A DNA stretch of 64,000 bases from Pelagibacterium lentulum (GCF_003992625.1 NZ_RZMW01000037.1:248001-312000), one strand, 5' to 3'; counted from the first letter of the stretch, positions 17,955 to 27,688 are shown. The notes: a model not told the origin generated them from the letters alone. Translations and numbers: made by a program.

Positions 17955-18563
17955 TTAGCGAATACGGTAGGAAGCGGTGGTGTTGGCGAAGCGGCCCAAA
18001 TGACGCACCGAGCGATCGACTGTTACGCAATTCCCACGCAGGCCGGGGCGGGTGCAGATGATGGCCTGTGCATTGCCATCAACGCGGATGGAACTGATGC
18101 GATCGATCCAGTTGCGATCCAGCATACGGTTGGTGCTGCCGGGACGGGCGCAGAAGCTCCGGCCGGAATAGTTGGGGCGCTCATAAAAGCAGACTTGCGC
18201 GCGCGGGCCGGTGCCGAAAGAAAAGCTGAAGCCGTCGCCGCCGATGGTTATGCCGACATTCGGCTGGCTGACGCCGGGCCGAGATGGGACCGTGCCGGAA
18301 ATGGGCTGCAGATAACGCGCCGAGGCCCAGCCCCGGGTGGTGCGATCCTGAATGCGGCACCATGTATTGGATGCGTTACATTCGAGCACATTAACGACCT
18401 GATTGGTCTGGAGCACGCCAACGACGCCAAAGTTGGTGCCGGGGCCGGAGCGGACATTGAGTGAAGTGGAGGCGGCGGCCTGATAGGCCATCGCGCCCGA
18501 AACCGAGACGAACAGCGCCATTATGGCAACAATCGCTACGGTTGTATATTTGCGCATAAACAT
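17955..18563 (-). CDS. Secreted SH3 plus beta/gamma-crystallin-like protein
   Basis: A 202-residue exported protein. The start at 18563 (MFMRKYTT) has an aaggag site. A signal peptide ends near SGAMA, followed by a bacterial SH3 domain (STSLNVRSGPGTNFGVVGVL ... ARYLQPI), a Gly/Pro linker, and a C-terminal region with two crystallin-like motifs (VCFYERPNYSGRSFC and AIICTRPGLRGNCVTV). SH3_3 domains bind peptidoglycan peptides, so a cell-wall location is likely. Cysteine pairs in the last domain could form disulfides. Confidence 0.82.
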   Translation of the reverse strand: MFMRKYTTVAIVAIMALFVSVSGAMAYQAAASTSLNVRSGPGTNFGVVGVLQTNQVVNVLECNASNTWCRIQDRTTRGWASARYLQPISGTVPSRPGVSQPNVGITIGGDGFSFSFGTGPRAQVCFYERPNYSGRSFCARPGSTNRMLDRNWIDRISSIRVDGNAQAIICTRPGLRGNCVTVDRSVRHLGRFANTTASYRIR

Positions 18564-18758
18564 GATGCTCTCCTTGCGAGGCGCATAAGATGTCAAATCC
18601 ATCTCGTCGCCAATTGTTCCGTTCACTTGCCGTTTTTCTTCAGAGGCAAGCGGTAACTTATGATCGTGAAGTCTATATTGCGTGAGTTGAACCCGATATG
18701 AACGGGAAGTTAAGGGATGCTGCTGGAGAACAACGATGGGTATAAAAGGGAGCGCGAA

Positions 18759-19403
18759 ATGAAATTGATCAGCGTCAATATTGGCCGGAAGCAGTCTTAC
18801 GACCCGACGCGCCCCGAAAAGAAAAGCGGTATATTCAAGCGACCTGTCAGCGGCCCGGTCGAGATCGACCGGCTAGGCCTGGAAGGGGACGCTATTGTTA
18901 ATCGCAAGCATCACGGCGGCCCGGATCAGGCCGTTTATCTCTACACCATGGATGATTATGCTTTCTGGGCCGACGACGGGATCGATGTCGAGGCGGGGTT
19001 ATTTGGCGAGAACCTGACGATCGAGGGCGTGGAAAGCGCAACTTTATGTGCGGGCGACAGGCTCAAGTTTGGCAATGTCACGCTTGAGATCACTGCGCCG
19101 CGGGTGCCGTGCAACACCTTTGCTGCCAAGATGGGCGATCCTGCATTCGTCAAGCGGTTCCGCGATGCCGGGCGGCCAGGTGCCTATGCACGGGTGATTG
19201 CGCAGGGACAAGCAGAAGCAGGGCAGGCAATTGCCTATCTGCCTGCCGAGAACCGCAGAATGAGTCTTGGCGCGCAGTTCGCGTTGCATTTTGAAAAACG
19301 GCCTACGCGGGAGCAGGTCGAAACCGTCCTGTCCCTGCCAGTCGCGATCCGCGAGCGCGAGCATTACGCAGAACTACTGGGGACGCTGGAGTTGCGATCC
19401 TGA
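18759..19403 (+). CDS. MOSC domain protein (YiiM-like)
   Basis: A 214-residue MOSC-domain protein close to E. coli YiiM, which takes part in detoxifying N-hydroxylated base analogues using molybdenum cofactor. Seen: ISVNIGRKQ, GDAIVNRKHHGGPDQAVYLY, LFGENLTIEGV, and the conserved cysteine in ITAPRVPCNTF. The ATG at 18759 after aaaggg is chosen over 18717 because the conserved core starts there. It is a single gene between an SH3 protein and a thioesterase. Confidence 0.88.
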   Translation: MKLISVNIGRKQSYDPTRPEKKSGIFKRPVSGPVEIDRLGLEGDAIVNRKHHGGPDQAVYLYTMDDYAFWADDGIDVEAGLFGENLTIEGVESATLCAGDRLKFGNVTLEITAPRVPCNTFAAKMGDPAFVKRFRDAGRPGAYARVIAQGQAEAGQAIAYLPAENRRMSLGAQFALHFEKRPTREQVETVLSLPVAIREREHYAELLGTLELRS

Positions 19404-19433
19404 TTGAAAAAGGGCCGCAGTTCTCGGCGCGCT

Positions 19434-19841
19434 CTATAGGTTGATGGGTTGATCGCCTATGGCGCGCTTCTGACCCTCATCGGTGAGCGCAACATAGATG
19501 AAGTGGCCCTGAGTAACCTTGCGGCGGATGGGCGAATGGCGAGACTTGGTCCAGGCTTCCATGCCGATGGTGATTGAGGTGTTTCCGATGCGCTCGACCC
19601 ATGTATAGACGCAGAAGACATCGCCAACCTGAACCGGTGCAATAAAGTTCATGGCTTCGACAGCCACGGTCGCGACACGCCCGCCCACATGTTCGACGGC
19701 GGCAATGGCGCCGGCAATATCCATCTGGCTCATGACCCAGCCACCGAAAATGTCGCCTGCAGCGTTTGTATCGGCGGGCATCGGCATGGTGCGGATGGTC
19801 ATGGCTCCGCGCGGTTCGGAAGTGGTTTCCACAGTGCTCAT
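19434..19841 (-). CDS. Acyl-CoA thioesterase (YciA-like hotdog)
   Basis: A 135-residue single-hotdog thioesterase that hydrolyses acyl-CoA. The TNAAGDIFGGWVMSQMDIAGAIAA segment carries the catalytic Asp, and VAVEAMNFIAPVQVGD is typical of YciA/BACH-type enzymes. It follows tdk with a single base between them, so the two are probably co-transcribed. Confidence 0.9.
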   Translation of the reverse strand: MSTVETTSEPRGAMTIRTMPMPADTNAAGDIFGGWVMSQMDIAGAIAAVEHVGGRVATVAVEAMNFIAPVQVGDVFCVYTWVERIGNTSITIGMEAWTKSRHSPIRRKVTQGHFIYVALTDEGQKRAIGDQPINL

Positions 19842-19842
19842 T

Positions 19843-20454
19843 TTATGCAGATCCTTTCATTGACCGGTTACGGGCCCAGCGGCCAACCTGCTCTTCCCAG
19901 TGACGGCGGCACAGGGAAACGTATTTCTCATTGCCGCCAATGTCGACCTGTTCGCCTTCGAGCAAGGGTTTGCCATCGGCGCCCAGGCGGATGACCATTG
20001 TGGCCTTGGCGCCGCACGAGCAGATGGTGCGGATTTCGCGCAGGTTGTCGGCAATGGCGAGCAATTCGGCCGAGCCGGGAAAGAGCTTGCCCTGAAAATC
20101 GGTGCGCAGGCCGTAGCACATCACCGGCACGTTGAGCCTGTCGGCAACGCGCGCCAGTTGCCAGACCTGCTCGGGTGTCAGAAACTGGGCCTCATCGAAA
20201 AAGATGCAGGCCAGATTGTCTTTTGCAATCTCGCGCTCAATGACGGCGAAGAGGTCGTCATCTGGAGAAAAAAGCAAGGCTTCACTTGCAACGCCAATAC
20301 GCGACGCGATGACACCACGACCGGCGCGATCATCAAAGGCGGCCGTGAAAAGCAGGGTTTGCATACCGCGCTCGCGATAATTGTGCGACGCCTGTAAAAG
20401 CATTGTGGATTTACCGGCATTCATTGCGGCGTATGAGAAATAAAGCTTGGCCAT
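19843..20454 (-). CDS. tdk: Thymidine kinase
   Basis: A 203-residue type II thymidine kinase for salvage of thymidine to dTMP. The P-loop AAMNAGKST (9-17), the catalytic Glu88 in FFDEAQFL, and a zinc site from Cys145, Cys147, Cys182 and His185 (ICSCG and SLCRRHW) are all present. The lasso loop carries YVSLC. The thioesterase gene follows immediately. Confidence 0.95.
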   Translation of the reverse strand: MAKLYFSYAAMNAGKSTMLLQASHNYRERGMQTLLFTAAFDDRAGRGVIASRIGVASEALLFSPDDDLFAVIEREIAKDNLACIFFDEAQFLTPEQVWQLARVADRLNVPVMCYGLRTDFQGKLFPGSAELLAIADNLREIRTICSCGAKATMVIRLGADGKPLLEGEQVDIGGNEKYVSLCRRHWEEQVGRWARNRSMKGSA

Positions 20455-20567
20455 GCGTGCTTCTGGTCGGAGAGGTAGGCCGCTCTTTTAATGCGCGAAT
20501 CCATGAATGCGGCGCAAAAGCTGAAACGATCCACAGCCAAATGACGATGCCGAATAGCGGTGCAGCA

Positions 20568-20720
20568 GAAAAACGGTCGCCGAAGATGGCGACCGTGAAA
20601 GAAAAGAGCCGATTTGGGGTTCGGCAAGAGGTCCGTGCGCACCGGACCTCAAGCAGCTTGCTGGGGTTAAGCCGTGCTGCCGATCAAACTTTACTGGTGA
20701 TCTATGACATTGATATGACG
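20568..20720 (-). ncRNA. Candidate terminated small transcript (minus strand)
   Basis: The 358-bp gap between tdk and the DUF2147 gene has no convincing reading frame but has strong minus-strand structure. A terminator is formed by 9-bp arms at 20573-20581 and 20588-20596 with A-tract 20569-20573 giving the U-tail. Upstream in the same direction are a small gccga/tcggc stem and a perfect 8-bp hairpin (20628-20635 with 20643-20650). The terminator needs a transcript, and tdk lies beyond it, so an independent sRNA is likely. The 5' end given is a guess; no clear promoter was found. Confidence 0.4.
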
Positions 20721-20812
20721 CGTTTCTTGGGCATAGATCATGCCGGTTCATCGACCATTCAGCCGGGGTGGTGCCAATTGTGCGCGATGTTTTTGCCAGA
20801 TGGAGGCTCATA

Positions 20813-21208
20813 ATGTTTGCAAGGATGGTTGCGGCGATTGCCACTGTTGCCTGTATGGCGGTCGCAGCGCCGGTGCTCGCCGCCAACCCCTATGGGGTTT
20901 GGGAGCCGGAGAACCGCGAGTCCCGCTATGAATTTACCGCTTGCGGGCAGGCCAATCATTTTCTGTGCGCGGAACTGATCTGGATTCAGGACGACAAGAT
21001 CGATGCGCGCAACAGCAAATATCTCAATACCTATCTCATCAACGAAGCCATGCCGGTGCGCGAGGGCGTATGGCGCGGACGCATCACGCTCGAAGGGTTC
21101 AATTTCGATGGCACGCTGAAAGTGATCAGCGAGGATCGGATGCAATTGGATGCCTGCGCGTTGTTTGTCATCTGCGAAAGCATCGAGCTGAACCGGGTCA
21201 GCAACTGA
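20813..21208 (+). CDS. DUF2147 family secreted protein
   Basis: A 131-residue exported protein. The ATG at 20813 has a ggagg site. A signal peptide (MFARMVAAIATVACMAVAAPVLA) precedes a DUF2147 domain: NPYGVWEPENRESRYEFTAC, LCAELIWI, and the C-terminal LDACALFVICESIELNRV, with cysteine pairs that may be oxidised in the periplasm. DUF2147 proteins usually begin with G-W-T-D/E-like motifs; function unknown. Its stop abuts the convergent aminotransferase gene. Confidence 0.8.
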   Translation: MFARMVAAIATVACMAVAAPVLAANPYGVWEPENRESRYEFTACGQANHFLCAELIWIQDDKIDARNSKYLNTYLINEAMPVREGVWRGRITLEGFNFDGTLKVISEDRMQLDACALFVICESIELNRVSN

Positions 21209-22441
21209 TCAGATCTCGGCGTCCAATGCCTTAATCAGCCGTTCGATTTCTTCCGGGCAGGTATAATGGACAAAGCTCAGGCGCAGGACACCGGCTTCCG
21301 GGTTGAGGCCAAGCGCCTTGAGCAGACGCCAGGCATAGAAATGCCCGCCCGAGGCCATGATCTTGTGTTTGGCGAGCCGCTTTGCGGCCTCCAGTCCCGG
21401 TTCATCGAGGGCAATTGAGATCGTGGGCGCGCGCTTGGTGCCATCGAGCGGGCCGATGACGCGCAGATTGCGGCGCGCTCCCAGGTAATCCATGAGCGGG
21501 GCGAGCAGGGCCTGTTCCTGTTGGTGTATAAGGGTTTCCGCGCGGCGAAACGGGTTGGGCTGGTTTGCGTCCGGCGAAAGCGCGGCGAGGGCCTCCAGAT
21601 AATCGGCAATGCCGGTACATGCCGCGATCTGCGCATGGTCAGGGCCAGCCGGGGTTAGCCGCTTGCGGATAAGATCGGCGTTAAAGAAATGGCCCTGATT
21701 GGGAAGCTGGCGGGCGAGATCGGGTCGCACGACCATGATACCCTGATGAGGTCCATAGGTTTTATAGGCCGAAAACAGGTAGATGTCGGCGCCCAGGGCC
21801 TTAACATCGGGCAAGCCATGCGGCGCGTAGGAAACACCATCGACGACGCTGACGATATTGGCGGCCTTGAGCGTGGCGCAGATTTCAGCAACCGGGTTGA
21901 TCTCGCCAACGATATTGGAGCAATGGGGGAAAGCGACAAGCCGCACGCTTTCATCGAGCAGCGTATCGAGCCGGGACGGATCGAGATTGCCGCTTACCGG
22001 ATCGACCTGCCATTCGCGAATTGTGATGCCCATGTCCGCCAGCTTGCGCCAGGCGCCGGAATTGGCTTCGTGGTCCTGATCGGTAACGATGATCGTATCG
22101 CCCGGCTGGAACAACTGATCGAAGGCGTTTGCCAGCACGTAGGAATTGGCCGAGGTCGAAGGGCCGAAATGGATGGCATCGGGTTCGACATTGAGTGCCA
22201 GCGCCAGGCGGGTATAGGCCATGTCCATCGCCGCGCCGCCATCAATCGAGGCGGGATAGGCGCTATAGGGCTGAACCTTGGTGCCGGTATAAAAGCTGTA
22301 GAGCCTGTCAAGCACGTGCCGGGCTGTATAAGAGCCACCAGCGTTTTCAAAAAAGCCCCAACCATCGAGCGACGGTTCGCTAAAGGCCGGAAAAAACGCG
22401 CGAACGTCGGCGATAGGCAAAGCAAGGGGCACAGACGACAT
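21209..22441 (-). CDS. Class V aminotransferase, cysteine desulfurase-like
   Basis: A 410-residue PLP enzyme of the class V group. Seen: the FENAGGSYTA substrate/cofactor loop near the start, FGPSTSANS, the His of TDQDHEANSGAW that stacks on PLP, DGVSYAPH with the PLP-Asp, and the Schiff-base lysine Lys227 in LFSAYKTYGPHQG. The sequence resembles the family annotated as cysteine desulfurase-like (VC1184 type) rather than IscS or SufS, and I see no mobile-loop cysteine of the desulfurase type. The precise reaction is uncertain. Confidence 0.85.
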   Translation of the reverse strand: MSSVPLALPIADVRAFFPAFSEPSLDGWGFFENAGGSYTARHVLDRLYSFYTGTKVQPYSAYPASIDGGAAMDMAYTRLALALNVEPDAIHFGPSTSANSYVLANAFDQLFQPGDTIIVTDQDHEANSGAWRKLADMGITIREWQVDPVSGNLDPSRLDTLLDESVRLVAFPHCSNIVGEINPVAEICATLKAANIVSVVDGVSYAPHGLPDVKALGADIYLFSAYKTYGPHQGIMVVRPDLARQLPNQGHFFNADLIRKRLTPAGPDHAQIAACTGIADYLEALAALSPDANQPNPFRRAETLIHQQEQALLAPLMDYLGARRNLRVIGPLDGTKRAPTISIALDEPGLEAAKRLAKHKIMASGGHFYAWRLLKALGLNPEAGVLRLSFVHYTCPEEIERLIKALDAEI

Positions 22442-22548
22442 GAAAGAATCCGAAACAAGACAGGCTTGCGCCTATTTCTAGGCGCCGGAGGGGTCGGGAG
22501 CAAGTGCTAACATGTCAGATGTCGAGGACTGCGATCGCCGCCCAGCCT

Positions 22549-22977
22549 TCAGCTTGCGATGTATTCACGTAGCACTTCGGTTTCGTGTTCGACTTCCTCG
22601 ATCTTGCGCTTTACGACGTCACCGATTGAGATGATGCCGACAAGGCGACCGTTTTCCATGACGGGCAGGTGGCGGAAGCGCCCGCGAGTCATGATGCCCA
22701 TTACCGTATCGAGCGTATCGGTGGGTTTGCAGGTCTTGAGGGCCTTGGTCATAAGCGCTGAAACCGGCTTTGACATAATGCCCTCGGACGCGCGCGCCAG
22801 TTGCCGGACCACATCGCGTTCGGAAATGATGCCGGCTGTGTTTCCCTCGTCGTCCAGTACCAGCACGGCACCGATATTGTGCTTGGCGAGCATGTCGACA
22901 AGTTCAGAAACGGTCGCGCTGGTAGCGACCGAATAAACGTCGCCGCCCTTGGATGAAAGGATGGACTCTACAAACAT
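22549..22977 (-). CDS. CBS domain-pair protein
   Basis: A 142-residue protein made of two CBS domains: VYSVATSATVSELVDMLAKHNIGAVLVLDDEGNTAGIISERDVVRQLA and KTCKPTDTLDTVMGIMTRGRFRHLPVMENGRLVGIISIGDVVKRKIEE. Such stand-alone pairs bind adenosyl ligands and often regulate other proteins. A ggagg site precedes ATG. No partner is evident next to it. Confidence 0.92.
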   Translation of the reverse strand: MFVESILSSKGGDVYSVATSATVSELVDMLAKHNIGAVLVLDDEGNTAGIISERDVVRQLARASEGIMSKPVSALMTKALKTCKPTDTLDTVMGIMTRGRFRHLPVMENGRLVGIISIGDVVKRKIEEVEHETEVLREYIAS

Positions 22978-23112
22978 GGCAATTCCTCCTCAGCCAATAT
23001 GGTTCAGCTTGCCCGGCGAAAACAAAATACGCAAGTTCTGATATTGAGGAACGACATCGTTCTTTCGTCGGTGCCTGCTGCATCCTTGCACGGGCGGCAG
23101 CTTGTGGCGTAA

Positions 23113-24357
<1,245 letters not shown>

Positions 24358-25395
24358 CTATTTGGCCAATTTAATCTGCAGCTTGACGTCGCCGGGGCGG
24401 CCCTCGGCGGCGCGCTCGAAGGCGGCAATCGACTGATCGAAGGGGAAGGTTTCGGTGATGAGCGGTTTGACGTCGATCTTGCCCGAGGCGATCAATTCAA
24501 GTGCGCGGTCAAAGACGTGCGCATAACGGAATACGCTTTCGATGCGGATTTCGCGGGCCTGCGCGCCGACCACATCGAATGTGACGGGCGCAACAGGCAT
24601 TCCGACCAACACAACCACGCCGGAGGGCCTTACAAGATCGAAAATGCCCTCGAAGGCCTTTGGGCTGCCGCTGGCTTCAAAGATCACATCCACACCCCAA
24701 CCCTTGGTGGTCTCGTCGATAACGGTTTTGAGATTTTCCTTTGAAATATCGACCGGGGTGATGCCTGGATATTGGGCGGCGATGTCGAGTTTTGTCTTTT
24801 GCAGGTCTGAAATGAGAACGCGGGCGCAGCCGCCTGCAAGGGCCGCAAGGGCCGTGAGAATGCCGATGGGGCCGGCACCGATGACAAGCGCGGTATCGCC
24901 CGGTGCGATTTTAGCCTTGGCTGCGGCCTGCATCCCCACGGCGAGCGGTTCGATCATCGCGCCTTCGGCAAAAGATACGTTGCCGGGCAGCTTAAACGTG
25001 AAGGCTGCGGGGTGAACGACCTGCGGGGTCAGGCAGCCATGGACCGGCGGGGTAGCCCAAAAAACGACTTCGGGATCCACGTTGTAAAGACCAAGGCGCG
25101 TGGCGCGCGAACTGGGATCGGGAATGCCTGGCTCCATACAGACGCGATCGCCGACCTTGAGCGTTTTCACGTTCGCGCCAATGGCGGTGACGGTGCCCGC
25201 GGCTTCATGGCCCAGCACCATGGGCGCGTTGACGACATAGGGTCCGATGCGGCCGTGGGTGAAATAATGGACATCGGAACCGCAAATGCCGACGGTATCG
25301 ATGGCAATGGTTACATCGTCAGCCCCCATGTCGAGCGGGAGATCGATCTCGCGCAGGGAAAGCTGGCGTGTTTTTTCCAGTACGAGTGCTTGCAT
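24358..25395 (-). CDS. Zinc-type polyol dehydrogenase (xylitol dehydrogenase-like)
   Basis: A 345-residue medium-chain dehydrogenase acting on polyols such as xylitol (D-xylulose reductase group). Catalytic-zinc motifs [11 protein letters not shown] and LGHEAAG and the NAD-binding [16 protein letters not shown] are present. The usual four-cysteine structural-zinc lobe is replaced by [16 protein letters not shown], so it lacks structural zinc. The start at 25395 has ggagat upstream. It is 100 bp downstream of the terminator of the sRNA cluster and on the same strand. Confidence 0.85.
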   Translation of the reverse strand: MQALVLEKTRQLSLREIDLPLDMGADDVTIAIDTVGICGSDVHYFTHGRIGPYVVNAPMVLGHEAAGTVTAIGANVKTLKVGDRVCMEPGIPDPSSRATRLGLYNVDPEVVFWATPPVHGCLTPQVVHPAAFTFKLPGNVSFAEGAMIEPLAVGMQAAAKAKIAPGDTALVIGAGPIGILTALAALAGGCARVLISDLQKTKLDIAAQYPGITPVDISKENLKTVIDETTKGWGVDVIFEASGSPKAFEGIFDLVRPSGVVVLVGMPVAPVTFDVVGAQAREIRIESVFRYAHVFDRALELIASGKIDVKPLITETFPFDQSIAAFERAAEGRPGDVKLQIKLAK

Positions 25396-25494
25396 GATGC
25401 CGATATCTCCTGTCCCACGACCTTTATGTCTGCGAATACGACAGATCGGGGTGGCAGAAAAGTAGGCGTGTGATCCAGTGCGGCCCAATCGGGC

Positions 25495-25687
25495 AAAAAA
25501 AGAGGCTCCGTCAAAGACGGAGCCTTGATATCGGGCATAGCCCTAATCTCAAAGTTTACGGCCGCTCCGTGGGAGGAGGATACGGCGACGGCCGGGTGAA
25601 CAGGGTCCGTGGGAGGAGGATACGTCGCCTGTTCGGTGTCAGTGGCGAGGGGCCTAGGGAGGAGGAGAAGGCGCGTCGCCCGCTGAC
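25495..25687 (-). ncRNA. Anti-Shine-Dalgarno sRNA 1 (cuckoo/CcsR-like)
   Basis: Minus-strand transcript of about 190 nt with three successive hairpins (arms 25638-25648/25676-25687, 25599-25604/25628-25633, 25559-25564/25589-25594). Each shows CCTCCTCCC in its loop region (plus-strand GGGAGGAGG at 25657, 25611 and 25571). A textbook terminator ends it, a 10-bp stem 25503-25512/25516-25525 followed by a seven-base U-tract. Several CCUCCUCCC hairpins plus a terminator is the architecture of the cuckoo/CcsR/alpha-r14 RNAs, which can sequester ribosome-binding sites or RNA-binding proteins. Identity of class is recalled knowledge; the structure is read directly. Confidence 0.75.
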
Positions 25688-25693
25688 AAGACG

Positions 25694-25722
25694 AATATGT
25701 GCCATGAGCCGGTTTGGGACAA
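25694..25722 (-). promoter_or_regulatory. Promoter of sRNA 1
   Basis: On the minus strand TTGTCC (25717-25722) and CATATT (25694-25699) are 17 bp apart, placing the start near 25687, exactly where the first hairpin begins. A second sigma-70-like match (TTGACC at 25770-25775, TAATGC at 25747-25752, 17-bp spacing) lies further upstream and would add a 50-nt leader. Confidence 0.5.
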
Positions 25723-25786
25723 TGCGCAATAGCGCATACCTGCCATGCATTAGGCAGATGTCGAGTTGTGGTCAAAAATTGAGCAA

Positions 25787-25966
25787 GAAAAAGGCTCCAC
25801 CCGGGAGGAGGGGGTGGAGCCTTAAACTGTCGGCCGTAATCGAGGGAGGAGGATTCGATCGCGGCCGGTGGAGCGGATCAGGTGGGAGGAGGAGATACCC
25901 TTGCCGCTCTATGTGTCACTTCGCAGGGGGCTTAGGGAGGAGGAGAAAGCGCGCTGCTCAGTTGAC
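25787..25966 (-). ncRNA. Anti-Shine-Dalgarno sRNA 2 (cuckoo/CcsR-like)
   Basis: Second unit of about 180 nt with hairpins at 25915-25966, 25871-25909 and 25831-25866, each exposing CCTCCTCCC (plus-strand copies at 25935, 25884 and 25844). The terminator hairpin (stem aaggctccaccc 25791-25802 with 25813-25823) also carries the motif in its loop (25803-25811) and is followed by a short U-tract. The 5' side matches sRNA 1 (tgcatggcag, then ggca.atat.cg), so the units are duplicates. A CATATA -10 element at 25973-25978 places the start near 25966, but its -35 is weak. Confidence 0.72.
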
Positions 25967-26116
25967 GACCGATATATGCCAATCTAATCACGACTTGAAA
26001 AGTAGTCTTTTGGCATAGCTGCCATGCATTTTCTGCAGAGGTCAAAACGGGCAGAGTGGTGATGAAATTTTCGGCGGTAAAAAATAGCGCCTAATAAATA
26101 GTCTTTATGGCAAAGG

Positions 26117-26232
26117 CAAAAAAATAGCCCCGCTCGAGGGGAGAGCGGGGCCAGTCTCAAGAGGCAAGCCTCTTGAAAGGAGGGAACATCAAGCGCGCCC
26201 AAAGGGAGGAGGAGGAAAGACGCGCAATGTCT
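26117..26232 (-). ncRNA. Anti-Shine-Dalgarno sRNA 3 (cuckoo/CcsR-like)
   Basis: Shortest unit, about 115 nt. It has a hairpin with gcgcgc/acgcgc arms at 26193-26225 exposing CCTCCTCCTCCC (plus GGGAGGAGG at 26204), an imperfect CCCTCC segment at 26179-26184, a stem caagaggc/gcctcttg at 26158-26175, and a strong terminator (gccccgctc 26127-26135 with 26143-26151, then a seven-base U-tract). It is the most diverged of the three and has lost the middle motif copy. Confidence 0.68.
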
Positions 26233-26238
26233 GGTGCG

Positions 26239-26267
26239 TAAGTAGAGATTAGCGCGGTGGCTCGCAA
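26239..26267 (-). promoter_or_regulatory. Promoter of sRNA 3
   Basis: TTGCGA (26262-26267) and TACTTA (26239-26244) on the minus strand with 17-bp spacing put the start near 26232, just before the first hairpin. Confidence 0.45.
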
Positions 26268-26524
26268 CCCCGCTATAAGCATGTCAGCTATGTGAAAAAT
26301 GCATAGCGGGCGCTGAAATTTGCGCAAAGTGCCTGAAATACAGGCGTTTTCTTGTATGCAGACTGGCGGCGCTTATGCTTAAAATATCATCGGATATAAG
26401 GGGCGGGCGTGTTCCGGAGGGAGGATACCTCTTGCGAAGGGGAAGCTGAACGGGCGCTACCAGCCAAAAGCGGAATCGTTGGGATTTGAATTGGGGAGCT
26501 GTTTTGATGAAAACATCCCCAAGC

Positions 26525-26640
26525 TCTCCCCTCGCAGTCCCCACGAAAGTGGAGATCCGGCAGCCTATCGGCAAACACAAGAGCCTGCGGCTGATGCCCA
26601 TGGGCCCCGGCTTTCGCCGGGCAAGCGAAAGATGAAGATC
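26525..26640. repeat. Palindromic extragenic repeat-like sequence
   Basis: Contains two palindromic modules, ccccacgaaagtgg (26540-26553) and ccccggctttcgccggg, separated by about 50 bp, with translations such as PHESGDPA and CPAKAGAHG that I associate with dispersed alphaproteobacterial intergenic repeats. No second copy is visible in this window. The remaining DNA from 26270 to 26794 shows no gene; one GGAGGGAGG at 26416-26424 may be a decayed fourth sRNA motif. Confidence 0.4.
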
Positions 26641-26794
26641 GCGATTTCATTAAAAACTGATCCGCTCTAAAGCGTTGGCCGGCGCGTTGAAGCGCGCATG
26701 GTCGGGGCGAAGCCGGGACGAATTCCCGGCAACACTGCGCCGCCCTTGGAGACCACATGATTGCGTTCCATGCCGCGTCCGGACGCGTAATCGG

Positions 26795-27688
26795 TCAGAA
26801 GTGCCAGTCGCGCGCCTTCTCGACAAGGAAGTCGCGGAATACGCCGACGCGCTTTGAGCTTTTGAGCGCGGGCGGATAGACGAAATAGGTTTCAAATGCC
26901 GGCAATTCGATGTCATCGAGAACACGAACGAGGGTGGGTTCTTCCTCGGTGATGTAATCGGGAATCATCGCGATGCCGATTCCCTGACGGCAGGCTTGCA
27001 TCATGCCGTAAATGGCATTGACCTTGAGGGTGGTGCGGCGCGGGCTGTTGTCGGGCCGCCCCACGCGCTCAAGATAGTTCACATCGCCCAGGTAGGACGG
27101 AGAAGGCTCGCCAAAGGTAATGATGTTATGGGCGTCCAACTCTTCAATCGAGTTGGGCGTGCCATGCTGCTCAATGTAGGATCTGGATGCATAGATGTGG
27201 AAATGCACGGTGAAGAGCTTGCGCTGAATCATCTCGGACTGGTTCGGGCGATGCAGCCGGATCGCAACGTCGGCCTCGCGCATGGCCAGGTCCAATTCAG
27301 CGTCATTGAGTTTGATTTCAAGCTGAATGGTCGGATAAAGCTCGACAAACTCATGGATGCGTTTGGTCAGCCATGTGGAGCCGAACCCCACAGTGGTCGT
27401 GACGATCAGAGGGCCGGTCGGAACGTCCTGACTTTCGGTCATCTGGGCCTGAACCGACTGTAGTTCCCACGCCATGCGGTGGGCGGTGCGGAACAATTGC
27501 TCCCCCACTTCCGTCAGAACGAGACCGCGGGCGTGGCGAATGAAGAGCTTGAGGCCCAGATCATCCTCAAGCGCGGAAATCTGACGCGATACCGCGGATT
27601 GGGACATGCCGAGCTTTTCCGCAGAATGGGTGAAACTCCCCGATTCCGCGGCGACATGAAATATGCGCAGCTTGTCCCAGTCCAGCAT
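26795..27688 (-). CDS. lsrB: LysR regulator, LsrB/VtlR family
   Basis: A 297-residue LysR regulator whose first residues (MLDWDKLRIFHVAAESGSFT) and winged helix (LGMSQSAVSRQISALEDDLGLKLF) match LsrB of Sinorhizobium and VtlR of Brucella and Agrobacterium. These govern sRNA AbcR2, small membrane proteins, redox and envelope genes. The position next to trxB is conserved in those genera. Only one cysteine is present (Cys233, in MMQACRQG), whereas redox-sensing LsrB is reported to use several; this copy may respond differently. It follows trxB by 22 bp, probably one transcript. Confidence 0.82.
   Translation of the reverse strand: MLDWDKLRIFHVAAESGSFTHSAEKLGMSQSAVSRQISALEDDLGLKLFIRHARGLVLTEVGEQLFRTAHRMAWELQSVQAQMTESQDVPTGPLIVTTTVGFGSTWLTKRIHEFVELYPTIQLEIKLNDAELDLAMREADVAIRLHRPNQSEMIQRKLFTVHFHIYASRSYIEQHGTPNSIEELDAHNIITFGEPSPSYLGDVNYLERVGRPDNSPRRTTLKVNAIYGMMQACRQGIGIAMIPDYITEEEPTLVRVLDDIELPAFETYFVYPPALKSSKRVGVFRDFLVEKARDWHF

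Noticed and set aside
25571-26212. Regularly occurring ggaggagga units taken as a CRISPR array
   Set aside because: Only a 9-bp core repeats, spacing is irregular, and each copy sits in a hairpin loop with terminators following; there are no cas genes.
26479-26670. A 63-codon frame in the gap downstream of the sRNA cluster
   Set aside because: It crosses a palindromic repeat-like sequence and its translation shows the typical repeat-derived peptide patterns; no ribosome-binding site.
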